Shown here: in pieces, positions 1-7,839 of the stretch
Layout: each line of letters starts with the position of its first letter
Position numbering within the stretch: position 1 is the first letter of the stretch
Source: Clostridiales bacterium Firm_14
GTDB taxonomy: Bacteria; Bacillota; Clostridia; Saccharofermentanales; Saccharofermentanaceae
DNA: 64,000 nt
Direction of reading: 5' to 3'
Assembly: GCA_001604135.1 (NCBI GenBank)
Contig: LVAT01000008.1
Coordinates: forward strand, 186,001-250,000
Made by a program: the position numbers and the translations under genes
Notes under the pieces: generated by a model
The model's input: the letters and a program-made list of their open reading frames with translations, nothing else
The model's database searches: none
What the model was told of the DNA's origin: nothing

Positions 1-394
1 TAACTACGTATCAGAGGCCCAGAACGACTACATCTTCTCGATCTATATAGAGGAGACCGGCTTTGTCGGAGGAGTCATCCTGATGCTGATGTACCTGGTG
101 ATATTCTTTATGTGCCTTGCCGTGTGCTGGCGGGCCAAAGACGTGTTCTCCAGAACAATTGCGACCGGGTGTACGGCTCTGATATTTGTCGAAGTCCTGA
201 TGAATATCTCGGTTGAGCTGCAGGTCATTCCTGCTACGGGCGTTACGCTTCCGTTCGTAAGCTACGGCGGTACGGCGCAGGTAACGCTCCTTATCGCATA
301 CGGCCTTATCCTCTCTGTCTCCAGAAGCGGAACCGTAAGGCCAGAGAAGAAGAGCCTTAAGTCTCCCAAAAAGATATTTAAGCTGGGAGCGTGA
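1..394 (+). CDS. ftsW: FtsW/RodA/SpoVE-family septal peptidoglycan polymerase (3' end only)
   Basis: The reading frame is open from base 2 and its start lies outside the window. The visible 130 residues begin with NYVSEAQNDYIFSIYIEETG, which matches the conserved SEDFIFA-xxxEExG loop of SEDS-family lipid II polymerases, and continue into two hydrophobic segments and the VPFVSYGGT-like motif (LPFVSYGGTAQVTLL) that ends this family. In the cell it would sit in the membrane at the division site and polymerise glycan strands. The stop codon overlaps the murG region, typical of a dcw cluster. FtsW is preferred over RodA or SpoVE because of the murG-ftsQ-ftsZ context; the sequence alone cannot separate them. 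Confidence 0.9.
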   Translation, partial: NYVSEAQNDYIFSIYIEETGFVGGVILMLMYLVIFFMCLAVCWRAKDVFSRTIATGCTALIFVEVLMNISVELQVIPATGVTLPFVSYGGTAQVTLLIAYGLILSVSRSGTVRPEKKSLKSPKKIFKLGA

Positions 395-399
395 GCCTT

Positions 400-1509
400 A
401 TGGAAAGACGCTACATCATTACCGGCGGCGGAACGTCGGGCCATATCAATCCTGCGCTCGCCATTGCGGATCTCCTTAAGGAAGACGCTTCTAAGAACGG
501 TGATACCTGTAAGATCATCTTCACGGGAAGGAAAGAAGGCCTCGAAGGCGAACTTGTGCCAAAGGCCGGTTATGATTTCAAGGATGTCGAATCCCTCCCG
601 ATGCCGTATAAACCGAGCCCCAAAGTGCTTAAGGTCATGAAAGCCAATAACCGCGGTAATAAGCAGTGCAGGGAGCTGATAAAAGAATTCAAACCCGACT
701 GCGTCATCAGTACCGGCGGCTTTGTAAGCGCGCCGCTTATCATGGCTGCGAAGAGAGCCGGCATACCAGTAATGATCCACGAAGCAAATGCTTTCCCGGG
801 CAGGGCCAACAAGCTCTTTGCCAGGGGCGCTCTTGTAATGACGGGCTTTCCAAATCAGGAATCCATTTTCCCGAGAGCCCGAAAAGTCGTATACACCGGA
901 AACCCTGTAAGAGGCAACATGTTCGGCAGGACGAAGGAAGGTTCCAGAAAAGAACTGGGCATCGCTCCTGATCAGAAACTGGTATTTGCGATGGGCGGAT
1001 CTCTGGGTTCGGCAACACTTACGAATTTTGTTTTCGAGACCGCCAAAAAGCCTGAATTCAGTGATGTTCATTTCGTGATCTCTGTTGGCAAACACAACTC
1101 GGTTGAGATCACTAAGGAAGTAATGGAGCTTCCGAATCTTGAGATCAGGAATTATATAGACAGGCCTGATCTTTATATGTCTGCGGCCGATTGTTCCATC
1201 CTTCGTGCCGGTGCAGTTACCTGTGCGGAGATAACGGCCACGGGCGCCTGCGCCATAATGGTGCCGTATCCTTATGCGGCTCACGACCATCAGACATATA
1301 ATGCGAGATCCCTTGCGGATAAGGGTGCAGGATTAGTCGTAAGTGACGATGACGTAAAAGCGGGAAAACTGGGAAGCATCCTGAGGGGCCTTCTGGATGA
1401 TCCGGAGAGGCAGGAGAAGATCAGGAAAGCAAGCCTGGATCTTGCCATCAAGGACACAGGTGAGAGAATAACCGAAGCTATCAAGACAGCGCTTGGGAAT
1501 AATCCCTAA
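400..1509 (+). CDS. murG: UDP-GlcNAc:undecaprenyl-PP-MurNAc-pentapeptide transferase
   Basis: Peripheral membrane GT28 enzyme that converts lipid I to lipid II. The N-terminus has the glycine-rich acceptor loop (GGGTSGHINPALAIA, about residues 5-19), then HEANAFPGRANK, the usual HEQNxxxGxxNK element. The C-terminal donor domain shows GAVTCAEITATG and PYPYAAHDHQTYNA, both diagnostic of MurG. Length 369 residues is normal. I place the start at ATG 400 because GGGAG at 385-389 is about ten bases upstream. A GTG at 391 overlaps the ftsW stop but would leave no room for that ribosome binding site. It is followed 17 bases later by ftsQ. Confidence 0.95.
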   Translation: MERRYIITGGGTSGHINPALAIADLLKEDASKNGDTCKIIFTGRKEGLEGELVPKAGYDFKDVESLPMPYKPSPKVLKVMKANNRGNKQCRELIKEFKPDCVISTGGFVSAPLIMAAKRAGIPVMIHEANAFPGRANKLFARGALVMTGFPNQESIFPRARKVVYTGNPVRGNMFGRTKEGSRKELGIAPDQKLVFAMGGSLGSATLTNFVFETAKKPEFSDVHFVISVGKHNSVEITKEVMELPNLEIRNYIDRPDLYMSAADCSILRAGAVTCAEITATGACAIMVPYPYAAHDHQTYNARSLADKGAGLVVSDDDVKAGKLGSILRGLLDDPERQEKIRKASLDLAIKDTGERITEAIKTALGNNP

Positions 1510-1511
1510 AC

Positions 1512-1526
1512 TGATAAAATAGCACT
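1512..1526 (+). promoter_or_regulatory. Extended -10 promoter abutting the ftsQ start
   Basis: TGATAAAAT (1512-1520) is an extended -10 element; TTGGGA at 1493-1498 lies 16 bases upstream of the TAAAAT hexamer. Six bases separate the hexamer from the ATG at 1527, so the predicted transcription start falls on or next to the start codon. No Shine-Dalgarno sequence is visible before this ATG. The reading of sequence is direct; promoter function is inference. Confidence 0.45.
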
Positions 1527-2777
1527 ATGGATGATAACGAATTAGACAGATTATTCGGTGAGGTATCAGAGTCCGGATCAAAACCGGAGAAAGAAACTTC
1601 AAAAGACAAAGAGAAAGAGCCTTCTGACAAGGAGGTTTCTGATTCCGAGCGTGCCGAAGAAGTCTTGAGAAAAAACGGTTTCATCATAAGCAAATACAAA
1701 GAATCCTCAGAAGATAAAGAAGGATCAGACGAAGACCCGTCTGACGATGATGATCAGGAAGAATCTGAAGAGCCCGGAGAGTCATCAGATAACGAAGAGC
1801 CCGGAGAATCCGAAGAGGAAGGCGAAGATTCCGAGTCAGAAGGATCCGAAGAAGATGATGGTTCCGAAGATGAATCAGATGAAGAGTCCGAAGAAAGATC
1901 TGATGAAGATGAAGAGGCTCCCTCTAAGGATAAGTCTTCTGAGAAGGCAAAAAAGAAGCCCAAAAAGCCCCGCCGCCGCTTAAATGCAAGGGGTATTACG
2001 ATCATAGCACTGCTTGTCCTGATCTTAGGACTTGCGGCACTCATATGGTTCCTTCCTGCATTCCGCGTAAGGAATGTTCACGTTGAGGGCAATGTCTCAC
2101 AGAGCGACCAGGAGATATTAAGGCAGCTTAAGCTCGAATATAATTCCCACCTGATGGGCGGTGTCAGCGGCAATATCCTTGATGTCATAAGGCTTGATTA
2201 CGGTAAGACCGAGGAACGCATCAAGAGGGAGAACCCTTATATCGAAGATATCAGAGTATCCGTAAAGCTGCCTTCGACAGTTGACGTTACCGTCAAGGAA
2301 CGAAGCAAGATCTGCTATATCAGGACGCCTGACGGTTATGCCGCGCTTGATAGGGACGGCATTGTGTTAGAGCTCTCTTCCAAAGATACGACCAAGAACG
2401 TAAGACCTGTTATCTGCGGTCTCAACGTTAAGTATGCCGAGCTCGGAAAGCCCGTAACCATAGGCAATTCCAACGATTACAAGAAGGCGATAATCGTATT
2501 GGGAGCGATCCTTGCTGCTGATAATGCCAGCATGGGCGATAATTATTCAATGTTCGAAAACACGCTGGAAGTAAGGATGCTGCCCAGCGGATACATATTC
2601 CTGACGGTAAAATCCCCCTCCGGAAAGTTCATCCAGATCAAGCTCAACAGCCTTGATAAGATCAGCGATAAGATGGCATGGCTCCTCTATGCCTTTAATT
2701 CAGAGGCTTTGGACAAGACAAAGACCAAAGGATTCCTTGATATGACCGGCGATGACCCGACTTTGAGGGAATACTAA
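1527..2777 (+). CDS. ftsQ: Cell division protein FtsQ/DivIB with long acidic cytoplasmic tail
   Basis: Bitopic divisome protein. Residues 1-150 are cytoplasmic and extremely rich in Glu, Asp and Ser between about 60 and 130, followed by a basic Lys/Arg stretch (about 140-152), one membrane segment (about 156-177) and a POTRA domain beginning FRVRNVHVEGNVSQ. The rest matches the FtsQ/DivIB beta domain. At 416 residues it is much longer than typical FtsQ because of the acidic tail. It sits between murG and ftsZ as expected in the dcw cluster. There is no ribosome binding site in front of the ATG and no other Met near the N-terminus, see the adjoining promoter. Family assignment is firm; the role of the acidic tail is unknown. 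Confidence 0.9.
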   Translation: MDDNELDRLFGEVSESGSKPEKETSKDKEKEPSDKEVSDSERAEEVLRKNGFIISKYKESSEDKEGSDEDPSDDDDQEESEEPGESSDNEEPGESEEEGEDSESEGSEEDDGSEDESDEESEERSDEDEEAPSKDKSSEKAKKKPKKPRRRLNARGITIIALLVLILGLAALIWFLPAFRVRNVHVEGNVSQSDQEILRQLKLEYNSHLMGGVSGNILDVIRLDYGKTEERIKRENPYIEDIRVSVKLPSTVDVTVKERSKICYIRTPDGYAALDRDGIVLELSSKDTTKNVRPVICGLNVKYAELGKPVTIGNSNDYKKAIIVLGAILAADNASMGDNYSMFENTLEVRMLPSGYIFLTVKSPSGKFIQIKLNSLDKISDKMAWLLYAFNSEALDKTKTKGFLDMTGDDPTLREY

Positions 2778-2862
2778 TTAAATTGATTGCTTTCCGCCAT
2801 TTAATGTTATTATAAATGTGAAGTTTTCTTTACAATCACACAGTTATTACTATTGTTTGTAT

Positions 2863-2897
2863 TGATTGAAACTTGTGTTTGGGTTAAAATTCTCAAT
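2863..2897 (+). promoter_or_regulatory. Promoter region of ftsZ
   Basis: The 196-base gap between ftsQ and ftsZ is AT-rich and holds TTGATT (2863-2868), a 16-base spacer and TAAAAT (2885-2890). A second candidate further upstream pairs TTGATT (2783-2788) with an extended -10 TGTTATTAT (2805-2813). Separate transcription of ftsZ from ftsQ is therefore likely. The leader is about 75 bases and ends in a GGAGG ribosome binding site. Confidence 0.5.
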
Positions 2898-2973
2898 GGT
2901 TAATAATATTTATTTAATCAAGAAATCTTTTAATTTATTTTTGGCACTATAAAGAGTACGGAGGAACAAAAGG

Positions 2974-4359
2974 ATGTCTGACAGCAAGCACAGCTATTCA
3001 ATGGACGAATCTAATGTTGCAAGCATTAAAGTAATCGGCGTAGGCGGCGGCGGAAGCAATGCCGTAAACCGCATGGTCGAGAGTGGTGTCCAGGGCGTCA
3101 CGTTCATCGCTATCAATACAGACAATCAGGCACTCGCCCGCAATAAGGCAGAGATCAAGATCCAGATCGGTGAGAAGGTTACCAGAGGCTTAGGCTGCGG
3201 TGCTGATCCCAGCGTTGGTGAGAAGGCTGCAGAAGAGTCCAGAGACGAGATCGCTGAAGCTATCGCTAATACAGACATGCTCTTCATCACAGCAGGTATG
3301 GGCGGCGGAACAGGTACAGGTGCTGCTCCCGTAGTTGCTCAGATCGCAAGAGATCTTGGCATCCTCACAGTTGCTGTTGTTACAAGTCCTTTCACATTTG
3401 AAGGCGCTAAGAGAGCTGCTAATGCTGAGCGCGGTATCCGTGAGCTCCAGAAGTCAGTTGACTCGCTCATCATCGTTTCCAACGATAAGCTCCTCGACGT
3501 AGTCGATGACAATACAAGCTTCGAAGAAGCATTCAACATGGCTGACCAGGTATTGAAGTTCGGTGTTGCCGGCATTTCAGACCTCGTTGCTATCCCCGGA
3601 CTCATCAACCTCGACTTGGCAGACGTTACACGTGTCATGAAGGACGCTGGTGTATGCCACATGGGTATCGGCCGTGCTTCCGGTGAGGACAGAGCTTCCG
3701 TTGCTATTAAGCAGGCTATCAATTCACCTCTCCTCGATACAACTATCGATGGTGCTACAGGTGTTATCCTTAACTTCACAGGCGGAAGAGGAATGCGTCT
3801 TTCCGAGATCGATGCAGCTTCTTCCATCGTTCGTCAGGCAGCTGCTCCCGAAGCAGAGATCATCGTTGGTGCAGTCGTTGATGATTCACTCGAAGATGAG
3901 CTCATGATCACAGTCATCGCTTCCGGTTTTGACGGAACAGTCAATGCTTCTGCAGGACACAGAGCAAGCACATCAGTTCTCTCCAGAGAGAATCCTACAT
4001 TGATTTCAGCTAGACAGCCTGTGGCTCCTCAGCCGAGAACAGACTACACACCCAGACAGCCCGAGCCCGCTCCGGCACCCGTTCCGGTACAGAGAGCACA
4101 GCCCGGCTTCAGATTCGGTGATGAGTCCGTTGCACCCGCTCCTCAGGTAGTTCAGCAGGTTCCTATGCAGCAGGCACCCGTTCAGCAGGTTCCTGTTCAG
4201 CCCATGCCTCAGCAGGCAGCACCCGCACCTGCACCCGCTCCTTCACAGCAGCCGGTACAGATGGGCGGCAGACCTCAGGCTAACGTAGCTCCTGCAGTTG
4301 ATGAGAAGGCTCAGAAGTCAGCAAAGCCCTGGTTCATGTTCGGTAAGGACGGACAGTAA
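2974..4359 (+). CDS. ftsZ: Cell division protein FtsZ
   Basis: Tubulin-like GTPase that forms the cytokinetic ring. The GTP-binding start [11 protein letters not shown] (about 24-34) and the tubulin signature [10 protein letters not shown] (about 110-119) are intact, as is the T7-loop region NLDLADV that supplies catalytic residues to the neighbouring subunit. The GTPase core ends near residue 325. After it comes a 100-residue Pro/Gln/Ala-rich linker with repeated QQVP/QQAP units and a short end, [12 protein letters not shown]. That end differs from the usual IPxFLR-type C-terminal peptide that binds FtsA, SepF and ZipA, though PWFMF may serve the same purpose. Codon choice is strongly biased, as expected for a highly expressed gene. 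The GGAGG before ATG 2974 supports the start. Confidence 0.98.
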   Translation: MSDSKHSYSMDESNVASIKVIGVGGGGSNAVNRMVESGVQGVTFIAINTDNQALARNKAEIKIQIGEKVTRGLGCGADPSVGEKAAEESRDEIAEAIANTDMLFITAGMGGGTGTGAAPVVAQIARDLGILTVAVVTSPFTFEGAKRAANAERGIRELQKSVDSLIIVSNDKLLDVVDDNTSFEEAFNMADQVLKFGVAGISDLVAIPGLINLDLADVTRVMKDAGVCHMGIGRASGEDRASVAIKQAINSPLLDTTIDGATGVILNFTGGRGMRLSEIDAASSIVRQAAAPEAEIIVGAVVDDSLEDELMITVIASGFDGTVNASAGHRASTSVLSRENPTLISARQPVAPQPRTDYTPRQPEPAPAPVPVQRAQPGFRFGDESVAPAPQVVQQVPMQQAPVQQVPVQPMPQQAAPAPAPAPSQQPVQMGGRPQANVAPAVDEKAQKSAKPWFMFGKDGQ

Positions 4360-4375
4360 TTTAGGGAGTCGTTCC

Positions 4376-4849
4376 GTGATCTGTCCGAAATGCGGCGCGA
4401 ATGACGACAAGGTCCTGGATTCAAGACCGACCGATGACGGTTTCGCTGTCAGAAGAAGACGAGTATGTCTTGTCTGCGGAGCAAGGTTCTCGACAATCGA
4501 GAAGATCGAAGGCTTAAAGCCTATGGTCGTCAAGAAAGACGGAACCAAGCAGCTTTACGAACCCGATAAGATCCTAAGAAGCCTTGACGTTGCCTGCCAG
4601 AAGCGCGGAGTATCACAACAGGTCAAAGAGAATATCGTTTCCGATATTACGCATCTCGTAGAAGAGAGATTTAATAAAGAGATAACCTCGTCCGAGATCG
4701 GCGAGTTTATCATGTCGAAGCTTATGGATATAGACCGCGTGTCTTATGTCCGCTTCGCATCGGTATATAAGAACTTCACAGATCTGGATTCTTATACGGC
4801 CGAGATCAACAATTTTGACGTGGGAAGCACTGCTTCTGGCGAAGAGTAA
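4376..4849 (+). CDS. nrdR: Transcriptional repressor NrdR
   Basis: Nucleotide-sensing repressor of ribonucleotide reductase genes. Residues 1-35 form the zinc ribbon with two CxxC pairs (ICPKCG and CLVCG), separated by VLDSRPTDDGFAVRRRR, the standard NrdR spacing, followed by the ATP-cone (KDGTKQLYEPDKILRSL onward). I place the start at GTG 4376, preceded by GGGAG at 4364-4368. This gives a 157-residue protein beginning VICPKCG, the family norm. Longer upstream in-frame starts would overlap ftsZ and add unrelated residues. It lies 16 bases after ftsZ and probably shares its transcript. No NrdR boxes or ribonucleotide reductase genes are seen in the window. Confidence 0.95.
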   Translation: MICPKCGANDDKVLDSRPTDDGFAVRRRRVCLVCGARFSTIEKIEGLKPMVVKKDGTKQLYEPDKILRSLDVACQKRGVSQQVKENIVSDITHLVEERFNKEITSSEIGEFIMSKLMDIDRVSYVRFASVYKNFTDLDSYTAEINNFDVGSTASGEE

Positions 4850-4852
4850 AGG

Positions 4853-4871
4853 TTTGTAACATTGTTACAAA
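4853..4871. promoter_or_regulatory. Palindrome before the two-component operon
   Basis: TTTGTAAC-ATT-GTTACAAA is a perfect inverted repeat with eight-base arms just after the nrdR stop and 40 bases before the response regulator. Its 15-base core TGTAACATTGTTACA recurs exactly at 18752-18766. It has no U-tract, so a protein-binding site is more likely than a terminator. The binding protein is unknown. Confidence 0.5.
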
Positions 4872-4911
4872 TAGGGAAAACCTAAGAAAGTTGTAGACCA
4901 GGGGTGATCTT

Positions 4912-5631
4912 ATGGCAGCTAACAAGGTTTTGCTCGTGGACGACGATCCGGGCATCATTGAAGTTCTTAAGCTTTACTTTGAGAAAGAGGGATATCAGGT
5001 ATCCACATGCATGCAGGGCGACAAAGCGATAGCAGCTTTTAATGCCTTTGTTCCTGACATCGTTATCCTGGACCTTATGCTTCCCGGCATGGATGGCAAC
5101 GACATCTGCCGCGAGATCAGAAAGACATCAGATTGTCCGATCATCATGCTTACTGCAAGAACCGATACTCTCGATAAGATCGTAGGTCTTGAATTAGGCG
5201 CAGATGACTACATCCCGAAGCCGTTTGAACCCAAAGAAGTACTTGCCAGAGTTAAGGCAGTATTGAGACGTACAGATAAGCGCGATGCTGCTCCGGCAGC
5301 CGCTGAAAAGAGTGAAGGATCTTCTGACATCATTACCTATCCCGGTTTTTCTGTCGACAAGATCCGTTATGTTGTAAGTGTAGACGGTAAAGAGATCTAC
5401 ATGCCGCCTAAAGAGCTTGAGCTCTTATTCTTCCTTGCATCCAATCCCAACAGGGTCTTCACGAGAGAACAGCTCCTGGAGAACGTTTGGGGATATGATT
5501 TCTACGGAGAATCCCGTACGGTCGATGTCCACATCAAGCGTATCAGAGAGAAGATCGAGAATCCTGACAGAGAGCAGAACTGGAGTATTAAGACCGTTTG
5601 GAGCAAGGGTTATAAATTCGAGACGAGGTAA
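4912..5631 (+). CDS. OmpR/PhoB-family response regulator
   Basis: DNA-binding regulator of a two-component system. The receiver domain shows the acidic pocket D10-D11-D12, phospho-acceptor D54 in IVILDLMLPG and Lys103 in YIPKPF. A linker at about 123-140 leads to a winged-helix Trans_reg_C domain (PPKELELLFFLASNPNRVFTREQLLENVWG, WSKGYKF at the end). All catalytic residues are present. GGGGTGAT before ATG 4912 is the ribosome binding site. The histidine kinase follows 7 bases downstream, so the two are one operon. The target genes are not evident; the palindrome at 4853 is a possible autoregulatory site. It resembles PhoP/ResD/WalR types but cannot be assigned further. Confidence 0.95.
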   Translation: MAANKVLLVDDDPGIIEVLKLYFEKEGYQVSTCMQGDKAIAAFNAFVPDIVILDLMLPGMDGNDICREIRKTSDCPIIMLTARTDTLDKIVGLELGADDYIPKPFEPKEVLARVKAVLRRTDKRDAAPAAAEKSEGSSDIITYPGFSVDKIRYVVSVDGKEIYMPPKELELLFFLASNPNRVFTREQLLENVWGYDFYGESRTVDVHIKRIREKIENPDREQNWSIKTVWSKGYKFETR

Positions 5632-5638
5632 GTAATAA

Positions 5639-7192
5639 ATGACGCCGAGAGCTGACGGTAAGCGGGTATCGGCGGGATTTGCCGTTTTTCTCATATCTTT
5701 CCTTGTATTGGCGACACTGATTGTTTTCGCAGTCTTGTTGTTCCTTTCCTATGAGAATATGTATAACAGCCTTGTTATCGACGTGTCTGCGGGTACGGAC
5801 GGTGCCTGCAGGGACTTGGCTTCCGACATTACATCCATTACTTCGCTTCAGTCAGAACAGTTCAGATATACGCTGAATGATGACGGTTCGGATAATTTCA
5901 AGAATTCCAGGCTGATCGATAAGTTTGTAAACTCGCAGACTTACAGTTCAAGCGGCTCGGTCTATATTACTGACAAAGACGGCAGGATCTACTGCCGTAA
6001 CAACTTTGTTTTCGATGCGCAGGATAACCTCGCAACGACAGAAGATGTTCCTTTGAGGATCAGCCAGGAAAATGTGCTGGACATGATCGTAACCGCAGAT
6101 GCAGACGGTTATGCCAAGGATACTGAGTTCAATACAGGAAGAGTAGTTTCTGTCAGCTGCGTAAAAATAGCCGGAACAGATTATTTTGTAATCGTCAGCA
6201 ACAGCGAAGGAACGGAACAGACAAAGGCAGAGTATGTGAAGATCATACTTATACCTGCAGTCGTAGCGATGATCATCGCAATCGTCCTCTATGCGGTATT
6301 CGTGTACTTCAGTCTCATGCCGATCAAGGACATCTCCCATGCGATATCAAGAGTTGCCGAAGGCGACTATTCCGTAAGAGTAAATCCGAAATATTCGGAT
6401 CCTGATGACTATGCGACGCTTTCAGTCTCTTCGGAGTTCTCGGAGATGGGAAGCACGGTCAATAAGATGATCGAATCGCTCGAAAACCAGGAACACGACA
6501 GAGAGATGTTCATCTCATCGATCGCTCACGATATAAGAACTCCTCTTACATCAATAAACGGCTTTGTAACAGCCATGTTGGACGGCACGATCCCGGAAGA
6601 TAAGCAGGATCATTATCTGGAGCTCATCAAGCAGCAGACCGACAGGATCAGAACTCTCGTAACCCAGATGACAGAAGCATCCTCGCTGTCTCATCCTGAT
6701 CCTGACATGATGGAAGAATTCAATATCAACGATATGATCAATGACATCGTGGATAACCTCGAAGCGCAGCTTACGGATAAGCAGATCAGGGTAATTAAGT
6801 CATTGGATCCGGGTCCGGGCATAATGGCATACGGCGAAGCGCAGCAGCTTTGCAGAGTAATAATAAACATCATCACAAACGCTATTAAGTTCACGCCTCA
6901 AAACGGCGAGATCAAGATATCTACTGAAACTAACCCCAAAGCAAGAAAAATATTCATCTCCATTGAGGACTCCGGCGCCGGCGTCGAAGAGTCAAAGAGA
7001 CAGAGGATCTTCGAGAGTTTCTATCAGGCAGATTCCTCACGTAAGTCAGAAGGATTCGGTCTCGGCCTTTATATCTGTAAGCAGATCCTTGCAGGTCACG
7101 GCCAGACAATAATCTGTGACGAAGGAAGGGAATTAGGCGGTGCGAGATTTGTGTTCTCGTTCCCGTATCCGCCTGAGGATCAGGAGCAGTAA
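5639..7192 (+). CDS. Membrane sensor histidine kinase
   Basis: Partner of the preceding response regulator. It has a first membrane segment at about 13-36, an extracytoplasmic sensor region (about 40-199) that looks like a dCache/PhoQ-type PAS fold (SVYITDKDGRIYCRNN), a second membrane segment at about 200-224 and a HAMP linker (about 225-285). The HisKA domain has His297 in SSIAHDIRTPLTS. The HATPase domain carries the N box (NIITNAIKFTP), G1 (EDSGAGV) and G2 (GFGLGLYI). The kinase is complete at 517 residues. The sensed signal cannot be read from sequence. Its stop is two bases before the TTG start of nth. Confidence 0.93.
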   Translation: MTPRADGKRVSAGFAVFLISFLVLATLIVFAVLLFLSYENMYNSLVIDVSAGTDGACRDLASDITSITSLQSEQFRYTLNDDGSDNFKNSRLIDKFVNSQTYSSSGSVYITDKDGRIYCRNNFVFDAQDNLATTEDVPLRISQENVLDMIVTADADGYAKDTEFNTGRVVSVSCVKIAGTDYFVIVSNSEGTEQTKAEYVKIILIPAVVAMIIAIVLYAVFVYFSLMPIKDISHAISRVAEGDYSVRVNPKYSDPDDYATLSVSSEFSEMGSTVNKMIESLENQEHDREMFISSIAHDIRTPLTSINGFVTAMLDGTIPEDKQDHYLELIKQQTDRIRTLVTQMTEASSLSHPDPDMMEEFNINDMINDIVDNLEAQLTDKQIRVIKSLDPGPGIMAYGEAQQLCRVIINIITNAIKFTPQNGEIKISTETNPKARKIFISIEDSGAGVEESKRQRIFESFYQADSSRKSEGFGLGLYICKQILAGHGQTIICDEGRELGGARFVFSFPYPPEDQEQ

Positions 7193-7194
7193 TC

Positions 7195-7836
7195 TTGGCC
7201 GGCAATATCTCCAGAAACAAAGCTCTAGCTAAAAAGATATATGATGCGCTGTCAACGGAATTTCCTGACAGCACATGTTCATTGGACTACGATTGTCCTC
7301 AAAATCTATGCATAAGAGGCATATTGTCCGCACAATGCACTGACAAAAGGGTTAATATAACTGCAGCAGATCTTTTCGCCAGATATCCGGACATGGAATC
7401 GATCGCAAATGAAGATCCTGAGGCCATCGCAGCGGTGATCAAGCCATGCGGTCTTACGGCTTCGAAGACAAAGTCCGTAATGGCATTTGCGAAGAAGATG
7501 ACCGGTGAATGGGGCGGCATAGTTCCTAATGATGTTGACCTTCTTATGGAAGTGCCTGGCATTGGAAGGAAGATTGCAAATCTCATAGTCGGAGAGATTT
7601 ACAGAACGCCTGCAGTCGTCGTTGACACGCACTGTAAGCGCGTAATGAAGAGAATAGGAATAACCGGGAGCAGCGACCCTGCAAAGGTAGAGAAGGATAT
7701 TATGAATTCCTTTCCTGAGGAACAGTGGATCAGCATAGGGCATCTGTCAGTGGATCTGGGCAGAAAGTACTGCACTGCCCAGTCACCCAAGTGTACCGAT
7801 TGTCCATGTGCATCTTTCTGCAAGAGGAGGATATAA
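7195..7836 (+). CDS. nth: Endonuclease III, DNA glycosylase/AP lyase
   Basis: Base-excision repair enzyme removing oxidised pyrimidines. It has the helix-hairpin-helix with catalytic lysine (VPGIGRKIANLI) and the catalytic aspartate region VVDTHCKRV. The C-terminal 4Fe-4S loop has the exact spacing C-x6-C-x2-C-x5-C (about residues 193-209). Length 213 residues is standard. The start is TTG 7195; AGGAG at 7182-7186 lies eight bases upstream inside the kinase gene. The recG ATG follows after three bases, so repair genes nth and recG are co-transcribed with the two-component system. Confidence 0.95.
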   Translation: MAGNISRNKALAKKIYDALSTEFPDSTCSLDYDCPQNLCIRGILSAQCTDKRVNITAADLFARYPDMESIANEDPEAIAAVIKPCGLTASKTKSVMAFAKKMTGEWGGIVPNDVDLLMEVPGIGRKIANLIVGEIYRTPAVVVDTHCKRVMKRIGITGSSDPAKVEKDIMNSFPEEQWISIGHLSVDLGRKYCTAQSPKCTDCPCASFCKRRI

Positions 7837-7839
7837 GAC

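Noticed and set aside
262-1290. Long open frame on the minus strand opposite murG
   Set aside because: It is wholly antisense to a well-supported murG, has no recognisable domain or ribosome binding site, and its length follows from the codon bias of murG.
3339-3827. Minus-strand frame opposite ftsZ
   Set aside because: Antisense to a highly biased essential gene; composition is explained by ftsZ codon usage.
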